Of a stretch of 64,000 nucleotides of DNA, positions 1 to 8,290 are shown piece by piece. A program made the position numbers and the translations under genes. The notes beneath the pieces were generated by a model. The model did no database searches and was not told the origin of the DNA. It was given only the letters and a program-made list of their open reading frames with translations. The stretch comes from a bacterium (lineage in GTDB: Bacteria; Chloroflexota; Anaerolineae; Caldilineales; Caldilineaceae), in contig WGMT01000020.1 of the NCBI GenBank assembly GCA_016124945.1, positions 89,342 through 153,341 on the forward strand. The letters run 5' to 3'. Position 1 is the first letter of the stretch, and the number at the start of each line of letters is the position of its first letter.

Positions 1-2
1 CA

Positions 3-2003
3 ATTGCAGCAGCAATCTACGGTGTGATGGCGAGCAATGGCCTGGCGCTGTTCGGTGCGCTGCTCTTTATGGCGGCAGCCACCCAGCGATTGACCAGTCG
101 CGCAGGCGAAGCCGATGTTCGTTTCTTACAGATGGTGGGTAGCCGCCTGCTTGGACAGCCAGGGTTATTTGCCTTTTGGGTGGGTGTGGTGTTAACCCTG
201 ATGGCGGCGCTCATGGCACGCGAAGACGATCCCGCGCTGCTGGTGTTGGTGCTCTGGCTGGGCGGCATGCTGACCATGCTCGTAGCAGGCTGGCTCCATG
301 ACCGGCGCACCCGTTTGTGGCAGCGCGCAGCAGAGGCCGTCCATTGGCAGCGCCTGGACTGGGCATTGATGGCGGCGCTCTTTGTGGTGGCACTGGCGCT
401 ACGGCTCTACATGCTTGATCCCTATCTGCCTGCGATGCATGGCGACGAGGGGGAAATGGGTATGTTGTCGCGGCTGGCGCTTTACGGTCCTGGCGAAGGG
501 CTTGGGGATCGGGCGCTTGCCTACTTCCGCACCGGCTTCCTCGATCACCCCACACTTTTTCACTACCTTCAGGCCGGTGCACTGGCCCTCTTTGGTGACA
601 ACATTGTTGGGTTGAAGATATTGTCTGCCATCTTCGGGGCGCTGTGTGCGCCCACGCTCTTCGCCATCGGCCGCCTGGGCTGGGGACGGGCAGCTGGGCT
701 TGTCGCCGGTTGGCTGTTGGCCGTCTCTCACCTGCACATTCACTACAGTCGCATTGCCCTCAACAACATTGAGAGTGTCTGGCTAATGGCGATGTTGGTC
801 TTGTTGGCTGTCATGGCGTGGGTACTGGGCGAAATACCAGGCAAGCACACCACAACAGACGAAGAAGCCCCGGCAGAGGGGCCTGTGTTGGAGATCGATG
901 TGCCGGTACAGGTCGGAAATCGCCCACATGCGCGCATGACGATCTTCATCGTCTTGGGCCTGGTGGTGGGGTTGAGCCAATATTTCTATTACGGATCGCG
1001 GCTGCTGGCCATCCTGGCGATCCCGATTATGTTGATCCTTTGGCGCACACGGCGCGCCACATTCGAGCACCTTGTGGTTGCCACAGCCAGTTCGCTGGCG
1101 GCATTCCTGCCTTTGATGGTCTTCTACTTCGACAACCTGGCCCCGTTCATCAACCGCATGCGCGGCGTAAGCGTCTTCAACCCCGAAGGGCTGGCGCACA
1201 CACTTGGCCCAGACGCCGTGTGGCCCAATGACATCCCGGCGCTTCTCCTCAAGCAGGTGGAACTGAATCTGCGGCTGTTTATTCAGGGGGGTGACAGGTC
1301 AGCCTTCTACGTAACCGACATCCCGGCCTTCGATGTGGTGACGGTGGCGCTGGTGTGGCTCGGCTTCGGTGTGGTCCTGACGCAGTGGCGGCGCTTCCCG
1401 GCGCAAGTGGTTGCGCTCTGGTTCCTGCTCGGTGTCTTCTTTGGTGGTGTCCTCACCAACGATGCCCCCAATGGCCCGCGCTTAATCGTGGCGATCCCCG
1501 CCATCTTTGTTGCAGCGGGGGCCGGCGTGCAGGTTTTCTACAATCTGCTACACCACATCTGGGCAGCAGGACAGACACGCGTTGCCCTCGCCGTGGCGAC
1601 CGTGCTGGCCGCGGTGACACTGCAAATGAACTACGTCGACTACTTTGTCGACTTTCGGCGCATGCAGATCTACATCGCCGTCACCGACATTGGCCGGATC
1701 ATTCACAACAACCGCGACACCCACGAAGTCTACCTGATGGGATCGCCGAACCTGTTTGTAGAATATGGCACGATCCGCTTCCTTGCCGACGGCGCGCGCA
1801 GTTTCAATCTCTTCACCCCCGCCGAATTCCCGCCCCTTCTCGACACCACCCACGCCCAAAATAAGGACGCGCTGCTCATCGCGCTGCCCTTCCGCTACAA
1901 CGATCTGCTGCTGTTGCAAGAACAGTACCCAGGCAGCACAATCGAGCAGCATTTCGACAACATGGAACGTCTGACGTTTTACACCTATGAGATACTGGAG
2001 TAA
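3..2003 (+). CDS. GT39-family membrane glycosyltransferase (5' partial)
   Basis: Polytopic GT-C-fold protein of the ArnT/PMT type, expected to transfer a sugar from a polyprenyl-phosphate donor on the outer membrane face. The reading frame is open to the left edge; codons before the GTG at 24 read IAAAIYG, hydrophobic and continuous with the first helix, so the true start lies outside the window. An acidic motif MHGDEGE follows a TM segment (around 436-456), as in GT39 catalytic loops, followed by DHPTLFHY. About a dozen hydrophobic segments and a C-terminal soluble tail are visible. The stop lies at 2001-2003, inside an inverted-repeat spacer. The family call is firm; the substrate is unknown. 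Confidence 0.8.
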   Translation: MAAAIYGVMASNGLALFGALLFMAAATQRLTSRAGEADVRFLQMVGSRLLGQPGLFAFWVGVVLTLMAALMAREDDPALLVLVLWLGGMLTMLVAGWLHDRRTRLWQRAAEAVHWQRLDWALMAALFVVALALRLYMLDPYLPAMHGDEGEMGMLSRLALYGPGEGLGDRALAYFRTGFLDHPTLFHYLQAGALALFGDNIVGLKILSAIFGALCAPTLFAIGRLGWGRAAGLVAGWLLAVSHLHIHYSRIALNNIESVWLMAMLVLLAVMAWVLGEIPGKHTTTDEEAPAEGPVLEIDVPVQVGNRPHARMTIFIVLGLVVGLSQYFYYGSRLLAILAIPIMLILWRTRRATFEHLVVATASSLAAFLPLMVFYFDNLAPFINRMRGVSVFNPEGLAHTLGPDAVWPNDIPALLLKQVELNLRLFIQGGDRSAFYVTDIPAFDVVTVALVWLGFGVVLTQWRRFPAQVVALWFLLGVFFGGVLTNDAPNGPRLIVAIPAIFVAAGAGVQVFYNLLHHIWAAGQTRVALAVATVLAAVTLQMNYVDYFVDFRRMQIYIAVTDIGRIIHNNRDTHEVYLMGSPNLFVEYGTIRFLADGARSFNLFTPAEFPPLLDTTHAQNKDALLIALPFRYNDLLLLQEQYPGSTIEQHFDNMERLTFYTYEILE

Positions 2004-2086
2004 TGCGTAATGCGTAATTGGTGTAGCCAATTTCCGCTTCAGTAAGGCCGATCCGTCACGAATCACCCATTACGCATCACGCATTC
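2001..2086. repeat. intergenic inverted repeat (GTAATGCG type)
   Basis: The left arm (2001-2018, TAATGCGTAATGCGTAAT) pairs with 2069-2086 with about one mismatch across a 50-nt loop. The repeat begins at the stop codon of the upstream glycosyltransferase. The same word recurs at 10111-10185 and 12759-12837. It may act as a 3' stem-loop; there is no T-run, so it is not a classical terminator. Confidence 0.7.
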
Positions 2087-2108
2087 CTCTCCCAAAGGAG
2101 CAATCATC

Positions 2109-2867
2109 ATGGCAAACCTCTCCGTCTGCATTGAAATGTTCTGGCCGCAACTGCCCTACGACGAGCGTGTGCGACGGACAGCGCAACTGGGATTCACAGC
2201 GTACGAATTCTGGGGATGGAAGAACAAAGATCTGAACGCTGTGCGCGCCGCCCAGGAGGAGACGGGGATTGCGTTGGCCGCCGTCGCGCTGGAACCAGGC
2301 TTCGCCGTGGTACACCCTAGCAACGAAAAGGAGATTGTGCAAGGGATGATCGACACGGTGAATGTGATCCGTCCGCTCAATTGCACATCGGTCATTGTCA
2401 CCACCGGGGACGTGGTGGCGGGGGAAAGTTACGAGATTACCCGGCGGCGCGTGGTGCGCAAACTACGCAAAATGGCGGCTGTGGCGGCAGACAACGGCTG
2501 CAAGATCTGCCTGGAACCACTCAACCCCTTCGTCGATCACAAAGGCTATTGGCTTACAACCATGGCACAAGCCGCCGACATCGTCGAAGAGGTCGATTCC
2601 CCGGCACTGACGATCCTTTATGATCTCTATCACCAACAGATTACCGAAGGCAACCTCATCGCCAATTTACAGCGTTTCGCCCATCAGATTGGCCACATCC
2701 ACACCGCCGGCGTCCCAGGACGGCATGAACTGGTGGGCGGCGAGAACGACTACGGTGTCCTCTTGCGCGCCATTGACGAAGTAGGCTACCGTGGCTACGT
2801 GGGGCTCGAGTTCCGCCCAACCATCGGCGAGGAGGCGGCGCTGAAGCAGGCATTGTCTTTGGCGTAA
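2109..2867 (+). CDS. hyi: hydroxypyruvate isomerase-like TIM-barrel protein
   Basis: 252-aa single-domain xylose-isomerase-like TIM barrel (AP endonuclease 2 family). Family motifs visible are LEPLN around residue 137, YDLYHQQITEGNL and GHIHTAGVPGRHEL, which match hydroxypyruvate isomerases that interconvert hydroxypyruvate and tartronate semialdehyde in glyoxylate metabolism. Conserved Glu, Asp, His and Glu (EPLN, YDLYH, HTA, GLEFRP) supply the expected metal site. AAAGGAG lies just upstream of the ATG. No other glyoxylate-pathway gene is adjacent, so a related keto-sugar isomerase role is possible. Cytoplasmic. Confidence 0.85.
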   Translation: MANLSVCIEMFWPQLPYDERVRRTAQLGFTAYEFWGWKNKDLNAVRAAQEETGIALAAVALEPGFAVVHPSNEKEIVQGMIDTVNVIRPLNCTSVIVTTGDVVAGESYEITRRRVVRKLRKMAAVAADNGCKICLEPLNPFVDHKGYWLTTMAQAADIVEEVDSPALTILYDLYHQQITEGNLIANLQRFAHQIGHIHTAGVPGRHELVGGENDYGVLLRAIDEVGYRGYVGLEFRPTIGEEAALKQALSLA

Positions 2868-2886
2868 AAGTCGAAGCGGAGTGGAT

Positions 2887-2951
2887 GCGATTGGGCGACT
2901 CAGGGATTAGGCGATTGAAGTCTCGCCCCAATCCCTGAGTCGCCCAATCGC
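2887..2951. repeat. perfect intergenic inverted repeat
   Basis: 22-bp perfect arms: 2887-2908 pairs with 2930-2951 around a 21-nt loop. It lies between the convergent hyi and cspA genes and may serve as the 3' hairpin of hyi. Not followed by a T-run. Confidence 0.75.
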
Positions 2952-2993
2952 TAAATCGTAACTTACCGACGTTGTTGGTGAAGTAGAAGCGCT

Positions 2994-3028
2994 ACAAAAA
3001 AACTGGATCCAAGTTTGGATCCAGTTCC
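2994..3028 (-). terminator. Rho-independent terminator of the cold-shock gene
   Basis: Minus-strand hairpin with 10-bp perfect stem (3001-3010 with 3017-3026, AACTGGATCC / GGATCCAGTT) and 6-nt loop, followed on the minus strand by a run of T (A-run at 2995-3002 on the plus strand). It lies 33 nt past the cspA stop. Confidence 0.9.
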
Positions 3029-3060
3029 TAACCACCTATCTTGACCGGGGGACGTTCTAC

Positions 3061-3270
3061 CTACAAGGGTACAACATCCTTCGCTTGCAACCCTTTGGGG
3101 CCTTCTTCGACTGTCAATTCCACGCGTTGGCCCTCAGCGAGTGAGGCATAGCCATCCATGCGAATTGCCGAGTAATGAACGAACACGTCGTCACCATTCG
3201 GCTGAGCAATAAAACCAAACCCTTTGGTTGCATTGAACCACTTAACGGTCCCCTCAATGCGATCTGCCAT
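3061..3270 (-). CDS. cspA: cold-shock domain protein
   Basis: 69-aa single cold-shock domain, an RNA/ssDNA chaperone of OB fold. RNP1 is visible as KGFGFI (residues 16-21) and RNP2 as VFVHYSAI (29-36). Length is that of bacterial Csp proteins. GAAGGAG is placed 9 nt before the ATG. It has its own strong promoter with a transcribed leader of about 130 nt and an intrinsic terminator, so it is a monocistronic unit. The long leader fits known cold-shock mRNA behaviour, though no cold box was identified. Confidence 0.95.
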   Translation of the reverse strand: MADRIEGTVKWFNATKGFGFIAQPNGDDVFVHYSAIRMDGYASLAEGQRVELTVEEGPKGLQAKDVVPL

Positions 3271-3409
3271 GTTCTCCGACTCCTTCGTAATGCAAATGGG
3301 TAAATATTAAGGCAGTTGAATAGCCGCGCAACATACAAATTTCGCCTAAGCGATACCACTTGAGAGCGTGTACATTGTAAGGATAAACCTACGCTGCCTT
3401 AGGGGTCTA

Positions 3410-3438
3410 AGTATACCCTTGGCCCTTGCCACCGTCAA
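3410..3438 (-). promoter_or_regulatory. sigma-70-type promoter of cspA
   Basis: On the minus strand TTGACG (3433-3438) and TATACT (3410-3415) are separated by exactly 17 nt. The expected start is near 3403, giving a 5' UTR of about 130 nt. The rest of the 3271-3634 gap shows no further gene; a divergent promoter for the lipoprotein gene at 3635 must lie here but no clear boxes were found. Confidence 0.8.
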
Positions 3439-3634
3439 CTCGTTGAAACTTAAACTAGCCCTATGGAGCATTTCTTCCCGAGTCTAGCAGTGGAAGTACA
3501 TACAATAGATTTACCCCTTTTTGTTACACACCTTGATAACGATTAGAGAGCCCACTGATCCGCTATGGATCTAACATGTCATGCGTCGATAACTCGCTAT
3601 GTTCGGAAAAACTGCATGAGAACAGGAGACCGTC

Positions 3635-4933
3635 ATGCCACTACCCAACTCGTTCCTCCGCGTGTCATGGCTGAGGACATTGTTTGCCTTGATCGGATTC
3701 GCCTTGCTCACTTCAGGCTGCGCCGTGCTAGGGCCCGTTGCCGGCGGCGCGGCGGCGCGCTTGCCTCTCTCCACATCGACAACCACGGCAATGCCGGCTA
3801 ACCCATCGCTCACACTAGACGAAGCCGGGCGCAACCGGCTTCTGGTTGTCGGCGCAGACGGCAACATCTTCTCGGTGGACCCCGACGGCGAACGGCGTTT
3901 CAACTTGACCAGTGACGCCGGTCCTTCTCAACTCTACAACCAGCCCACCTGGTCGAGTGACGGAAGTCGCATCGCCTACACCCAGATCGATGGACGGCGC
4001 AACAGTCGCCTCGTCACCGTGGCTGCGGACGGTACGGATCGGCGTGCTCTGAGCGTTCCTTTCGCCCCATTCTTTTATTTTTGGAACGCGGAGAGCGACC
4101 AACTGGCCTACCTGAGCAACTGGATCGACGCACAACAAACGACGATAGCCCTACGCGTCGCCACTTTTGAAGACGATGAGCCGGCCGTGAGCACTGTGTC
4201 TTTGGGCCAACCGCTCTACTTTTCATGGTCGCCCGATGGGGATCGCATGTTGACCCACATCGGTAACCGAGAAACCGCGTTGACCGATCTCAACGGTGGA
4301 CGCACGATACTGGCGCGCCTCTCGGCCAACTTTGCCGCGCCGCAGTGGCTGCCTGACGGTCGGCTGCTCTACGCCGTCACCGAGAATGGACGCCAACAGA
4401 TTGTCCTCGCCGATGAAGCGGGTCAGTACGCCCAGCGCATCGGTTTCAGCGGCATTGCCAGCTTTGTCTTCAGCCAGGACGGTAAGCACCTCGCCTTCGT
4501 AGACACACCGCGTGCCATCGGCACCAATGCCTTTGGCCCGCTCTACATGCTCGACGTAGACGAACAGATCTATCGCCAATTGAGCGAAGATCCTGTCGTC
4601 TACTTTGCCTGGAGCCCGGATGGCACAGCGTTACACTACTTTCTTGTGGAACCCGTTCGTGGGCAGATCTGGCTACGTTCCATGGTTTGGACGGAGGAAG
4701 GCGTCACCCGGCTGGCCCGCTTCCGCCCTACCAGCGTCTTCTTTGAGCAGTATCTGCGCTTTGCCGACCAATATGTGCAAAGTCAACGCTACTGGTCGCC
4801 GGACGGCAGCGCGATTGTCTACGCCGGTACAGGCGAAAACCAGCGTACAGGTATCTGGGTTCAGAATGTGAATGGGGAGAGCGAACCAGTACTGATTGCG
4901 GAGGGGGTGTACGCGGCGTGGTCGCCAAAGTGA
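3635..4933 (+). CDS. TolB-like beta-propeller lipoprotein
   Basis: 432 aa with a signal peptide (hydrophobic residues 14-28) ending in lipobox LTSGC, so probably a lipid-anchored surface protein. The mature part is a WD40/TolB-like propeller: repeated blades carry PTWSSDGSRIAYT, FSWSPDGDRM, PQWLPDGRLLY, FVFSQDGKHLAF, FAWSPDGTALHY and RYWSPDGSAIVYAG. Such propellers are generally protein or ligand-binding scaffolds; no enzyme motif is visible. It converges with the Agl23-type gene and shares a long inverted-repeat spacer with it. Partner unknown. Confidence 0.75.
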   Translation: MPLPNSFLRVSWLRTLFALIGFALLTSGCAVLGPVAGGAAARLPLSTSTTTAMPANPSLTLDEAGRNRLLVVGADGNIFSVDPDGERRFNLTSDAGPSQLYNQPTWSSDGSRIAYTQIDGRRNSRLVTVAADGTDRRALSVPFAPFFYFWNAESDQLAYLSNWIDAQQTTIALRVATFEDDEPAVSTVSLGQPLYFSWSPDGDRMLTHIGNRETALTDLNGGRTILARLSANFAAPQWLPDGRLLYAVTENGRQQIVLADEAGQYAQRIGFSGIASFVFSQDGKHLAFVDTPRAIGTNAFGPLYMLDVDEQIYRQLSEDPVVYFAWSPDGTALHYFLVEPVRGQIWLRSMVWTEEGVTRLARFRPTSVFFEQYLRFADQYVQSQRYWSPDGSAIVYAGTGENQRTGIWVQNVNGESEPVLIAEGVYAAWSPK

Positions 4934-4975
4934 AAGAAGAAGAATGAATAGATGAATGAAGAATAGATGAATGAA

Positions 4976-5057
4976 GAATAAAGATTGGGTGGGGTCCGTT
5001 TGGTTGACTTAGGAGAGTTCCTATGTAGCCCAAACTGGCCCCACCCAATCTTTATTC
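4976..5057. terminator. long inverted repeat between convergent genes, probable bidirectional terminator
   Basis: Arms 4976-5003 and 5030-5057 are about 28 bp with 3 mismatches (GAATAAAGATTGGGTGGGG and its complement). Outer AT-rich words (GAATGAAGAATAG / CTCATTCATTTTCTTCC) extend the pairing. It separates the convergent genes ending at 4933 and 5075. Confidence 0.6.
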
Positions 5058-5074
5058 CTCATTCATTTTCTTCC

Positions 5075-8000
5075 TCATTCCGCCACCGGCGGAAAGACCA
5101 TTACCCGATTGTTGTTTGCATCTGCCACCAGCACCTCACCCGTGTTCGGGTTGACGGTGATGCCGTTAGGCTTGGCGAAGCGGTTGAGATCGACGCCGAA
5201 TTGACCGAAGCCGGCGCGAAGTTGACCGTTCGGGTTGTAGACGAAAACCTGAGCATACTGCGGATCGGTGGCGTAGACGGTGCCGTCCGGCCCTACGGCC
5301 ACGTAGGCCTTGTCCCAGATGTCCTGGCTCTGCCACGAGGGGACAGCCCATTCGGCCTGCGGTATCAGATCCGGCGAGAGCACCTGGATGCGCTGATTCC
5401 ACACATCCGCCACGTAGACGGTGCCGTTGACCGGGTGTACGGCCACATCCACCGGTTCCTCAAAGCGCCCCAGAACCACCCCACCGCCGCCAATCTCGCT
5501 GACATAGTCGCCGTTGGGCGTGAAGCGTAAAATGCGCTTGTTGCCCGTATCCGCCACCAGCAGGTCACCGTTCTGTGCCACGGCTATACCACGTGGCCCA
5601 AAGAGCCAGAACGGGTTGCGGTCGTTGTCGTTGATGATGTTGAAGATACCCCACTTGCGTAGGAAATTGCCCTCGTTGTCGAAGACCTGAACCCGCCCGT
5701 TCCACGTGTCGGCCACGAAGATTGTGCCGTCCTCGCCCACGGCGATGCCCCACGGCTCGCGGAATTGACCATCACCTATCGTAAGTGGACCGGCCCCGTC
5801 GGGATCGACACAGCCGGGTTGCCCTGCATCGTTGAAGAGACAGCTACTGCCAAATGCCCGTACAAGATTGCCCGCCGGATCAAGGACGACCACGCGGCTG
5901 TTGCCGGTATCGAGGAGATAGCGATTGCCCACACTGTCCACGGCCACATCGCGCGGTTGGTTGATAGGGACGCCGTCGTAGATGCCGCCGAACACCGTGG
6001 TTGCGGTGACGTCCACTTCGGGGTAGTCGAAGGCTGCCGCCGTCTGGCTTGCAGTGGGAATCACATTGAGATCCCACACCGTTTGTGCCAGGTCTTTGCG
6101 GATGTAGATGCGGAATTCATGGCGGTGCGGCCAGGCCAGTACGTCACGATCTGGATGGTTGCGGTAGAACCAGATCTGCCACAAGCGCTCACGCTGCACC
6201 GGATCGGTCACCGCGCCCCATACTTCCTCCAGGGTCAGCCCCTTGTAGCTTTCCTCGGGCCACCAGATCATGCGGTAATTTCGGTAGACATAGTCACGCG
6301 CCAGGTAAGGATCCACTTTGTCATAGTCGCCGCTGGAGGCAATCACAATCGGCGAACTCATGGTGTCCTGGTTGGGGGTGGTGCCGAAGAAGACGCTGTT
6401 GGGGTAGAACTTCATGTACCAGCTCATGGGCCATGCCGAGTCGTTGCTATAGGCGACGCGGATCTCCCGATCCCCAACCGTCCGTTCGCTTAGTTCTTCG
6501 ATTTCGGCCAGCGCCCGCTTAATGTCGGGGCCACCGTGCGCATAGACGAGATACTCGGTCGCCATGTCGTAATTGACGTAGGTGAGCCGGTAGCTGGCGC
6601 GCACTGTGAGCAGGAAGAGCACCACCGTCACGCCCAATATCATCATGCGCAGCGCTGTAGACCAACCGCTGCGCTCAATCCAACGCCACGCCAGGTAGAG
6701 CAGGCCACCCGCCAGCACCAGCGCGAGGACAAAGCGGATCGTCCCACCCACAGCGGCCAATTCGCGGCTGGCAAAGGGATTGGCGTTCAGCAGCGTCGCC
6801 AGAGCGAAGATCAACGCCGGGGCCAGCCCGATCAGCCAGAAGCTCTGATCCGTGCGCGCCTTGCGCCAGTCGATCCGGCTGATCAACTGACCTAACCACC
6901 AGCCGCCCACCATTGCCATCGGCTGCGCCATGTGGGTGAGCAACCAGGGCATCTTTTCACCTGCGTACGAGTAAGCGCCCCACGCCCCCAACGTCCACCA
7001 CAGCAAGAAGAGCATGAGGACACGCCGCACCATGGGTGGGGAGATGAAATCGGCCCGCGTCTCGGCCTTTACCACCGACGGCGGCAGATCGTGTTCCGGC
7101 GTCACCTGCCAATCTTTCTTGGGCAGGTGACGGAGCAACGCAGTTGCGCCGCCCACCGTCAGCAGCAGCGGCAGAAACTCGTAGAGCGCCGTCAAAAGAC
7201 CGTAGTAGTACCAGGGCTGGCTACCACGCTGCACCTCATGCTGCGCCAGCCAGTAGCCCAGGCTGCCCACAATGCCCGTCGCCAGCCCGTTGACCGGATT
7301 GGTGAAGAAGGTGGTGAAGAAGATAATCGCAATCGCCCAGAAGGTGAGCATCAACCCACCCCATGCCGCAAAGGTCAAGCGCGGGCGCTCGTCCCCGGCG
7401 CGGGCGACGCCGTACCAGTAGTAGGCCAGCCCCACCGCCAGTGCAGTCGCCAGAATCACCATAGCCGTAAATTCAATCAGCATCGGCGCACTGGCCGTAA
7501 AGCTCGACCAGTTCACCGTTTCCCAGCCGAAAAAGGTTTCGCCCACCAGGTAGCCGAAGGGAGAGGTGAAGGGCAACACCAGCGTCAACATCAGCACAGC
7601 CAGATCGCCGAAGACACTGCGGTTCAGAGGTTCGCTGTTGCGCCACCAGCGCCACGCCGCCACCGCCGAAATAAACGCGCCAAAGAGCGCGCCGCTCATA
7701 AATTGGTTCTCTTTGCTAATGAAGCCAAAAACCATTCCCAGCACGGTGACGTAGAGCCAGCGGATCTGTCGTTCCTCAATATAGCGGAACATGCCATAGA
7801 TCCAGACCATGGCAGACAGTGCAATGTAGATGTCGTTGCGAATGTAGCGGCTGTGGAAAAGAATGCTCGGGCTCACCACAAAGAGGAGACCCACCAGCAG
7901 CGCGCCGGTGCGCCCAAGCCAGCGGCGGAAGGCCCATGCCATCGCCACCGTGCCAATCCCAGACAGCACCGGAATCACACGTGTCGTGGCATCCGTCACG

Positions 8001-8287
8001 CCGAAGAGCGCGTAGATCAGCGCATTGGCGTGAAAGAGAAAGGGGCCGTGCATCATGGGGTTGTGCACGTAATTGCCTGTTCTGTAGAGTTCGAAAGAGT
8101 AGACGGCGTGCAGGCTCTCATCGTGGCTCATAGCGCGTGCGCCCACATCGTAGAAGCGCGTCACCACTGTGATCAATAACAAGGCCACCCAGGCCACCGT
8201 CTCCCAATTTACACGCACCAGCGCACCCACCGACTTGTCCAGCCAGCTCTGCTCACCGGTTGTTGGCGCAAACTCTTCTCGGATCAT
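5075..8287 (-). CDS. Agl23-type GT-C protein fused to NHL repeats
   Basis: 1070 aa. Residues about 25-600 form a polytopic GT39/TIGR03663-like region (the family called flippase activity-associated protein Agl23): MSHDESLHAVYSFELY after TM1 and NPMMHGPFLFH supply the acidic and His-Gly-Pro signatures. Residues about 760-1065 are a soluble NHL beta-propeller with repeated DTGNSRVVVL, DTWNGRVQVF, DTGNKRILRF, DVWNQRIQVL and DANNNRVMVF strands, expected outside the membrane. The start follows GAGGACTGAAGT and lies 3 nt after the upstream gene's stop, so the two are translationally close. It is the last gene of the minus-strand operon. The fused propeller may bind glycan or peptidoglycan (inference). 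Confidence 0.8.
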   Translation of the reverse strand: MIREEFAPTTGEQSWLDKSVGALVRVNWETVAWVALLLITVVTRFYDVGARAMSHDESLHAVYSFELYRTGNYVHNPMMHGPFLFHANALIYALFGVTDATTRVIPVLSGIGTVAMAWAFRRWLGRTGALLVGLLFVVSPSILFHSRYIRNDIYIALSAMVWIYGMFRYIEERQIRWLYVTVLGMVFGFISKENQFMSGALFGAFISAVAAWRWWRNSEPLNRSVFGDLAVLMLTLVLPFTSPFGYLVGETFFGWETVNWSSFTASAPMLIEFTAMVILATALAVGLAYYWYGVARAGDERPRLTFAAWGGLMLTFWAIAIIFFTTFFTNPVNGLATGIVGSLGYWLAQHEVQRGSQPWYYYGLLTALYEFLPLLLTVGGATALLRHLPKKDWQVTPEHDLPPSVVKAETRADFISPPMVRRVLMLFLLWWTLGAWGAYSYAGEKMPWLLTHMAQPMAMVGGWWLGQLISRIDWRKARTDQSFWLIGLAPALIFALATLLNANPFASRELAAVGGTIRFVLALVLAGGLLYLAWRWIERSGWSTALRMMILGVTVVLFLLTVRASYRLTYVNYDMATEYLVYAHGGPDIKRALAEIEELSERTVGDREIRVAYSNDSAWPMSWYMKFYPNSVFFGTTPNQDTMSSPIVIASSGDYDKVDPYLARDYVYRNYRMIWWPEESYKGLTLEEVWGAVTDPVQRERLWQIWFYRNHPDRDVLAWPHRHEFRIYIRKDLAQTVWDLNVIPTASQTAAAFDYPEVDVTATTVFGGIYDGVPINQPRDVAVDSVGNRYLLDTGNSRVVVLDPAGNLVRAFGSSCLFNDAGQPGCVDPDGAGPLTIGDGQFREPWGIAVGEDGTIFVADTWNGRVQVFDNEGNFLRKWGIFNIINDNDRNPFWLFGPRGIAVAQNGDLLVADTGNKRILRFTPNGDYVSEIGGGGVVLGRFEEPVDVAVHPVNGTVYVADVWNQRIQVLSPDLIPQAEWAVPSWQSQDIWDKAYVAVGPDGTVYATDPQYAQVFVYNPNGQLRAGFGQFGVDLNRFAKPNGITVNPNTGEVLVADANNNRVMVFPPVAE

Positions 8288-8290
8288 ACT

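Noticed and set aside
6932..8179. 415-codon frame opposite the Agl23-type gene
   Set aside because: Gln/Arg/His-rich composition typical of a reverse-strand shadow of TM-coding sequence.
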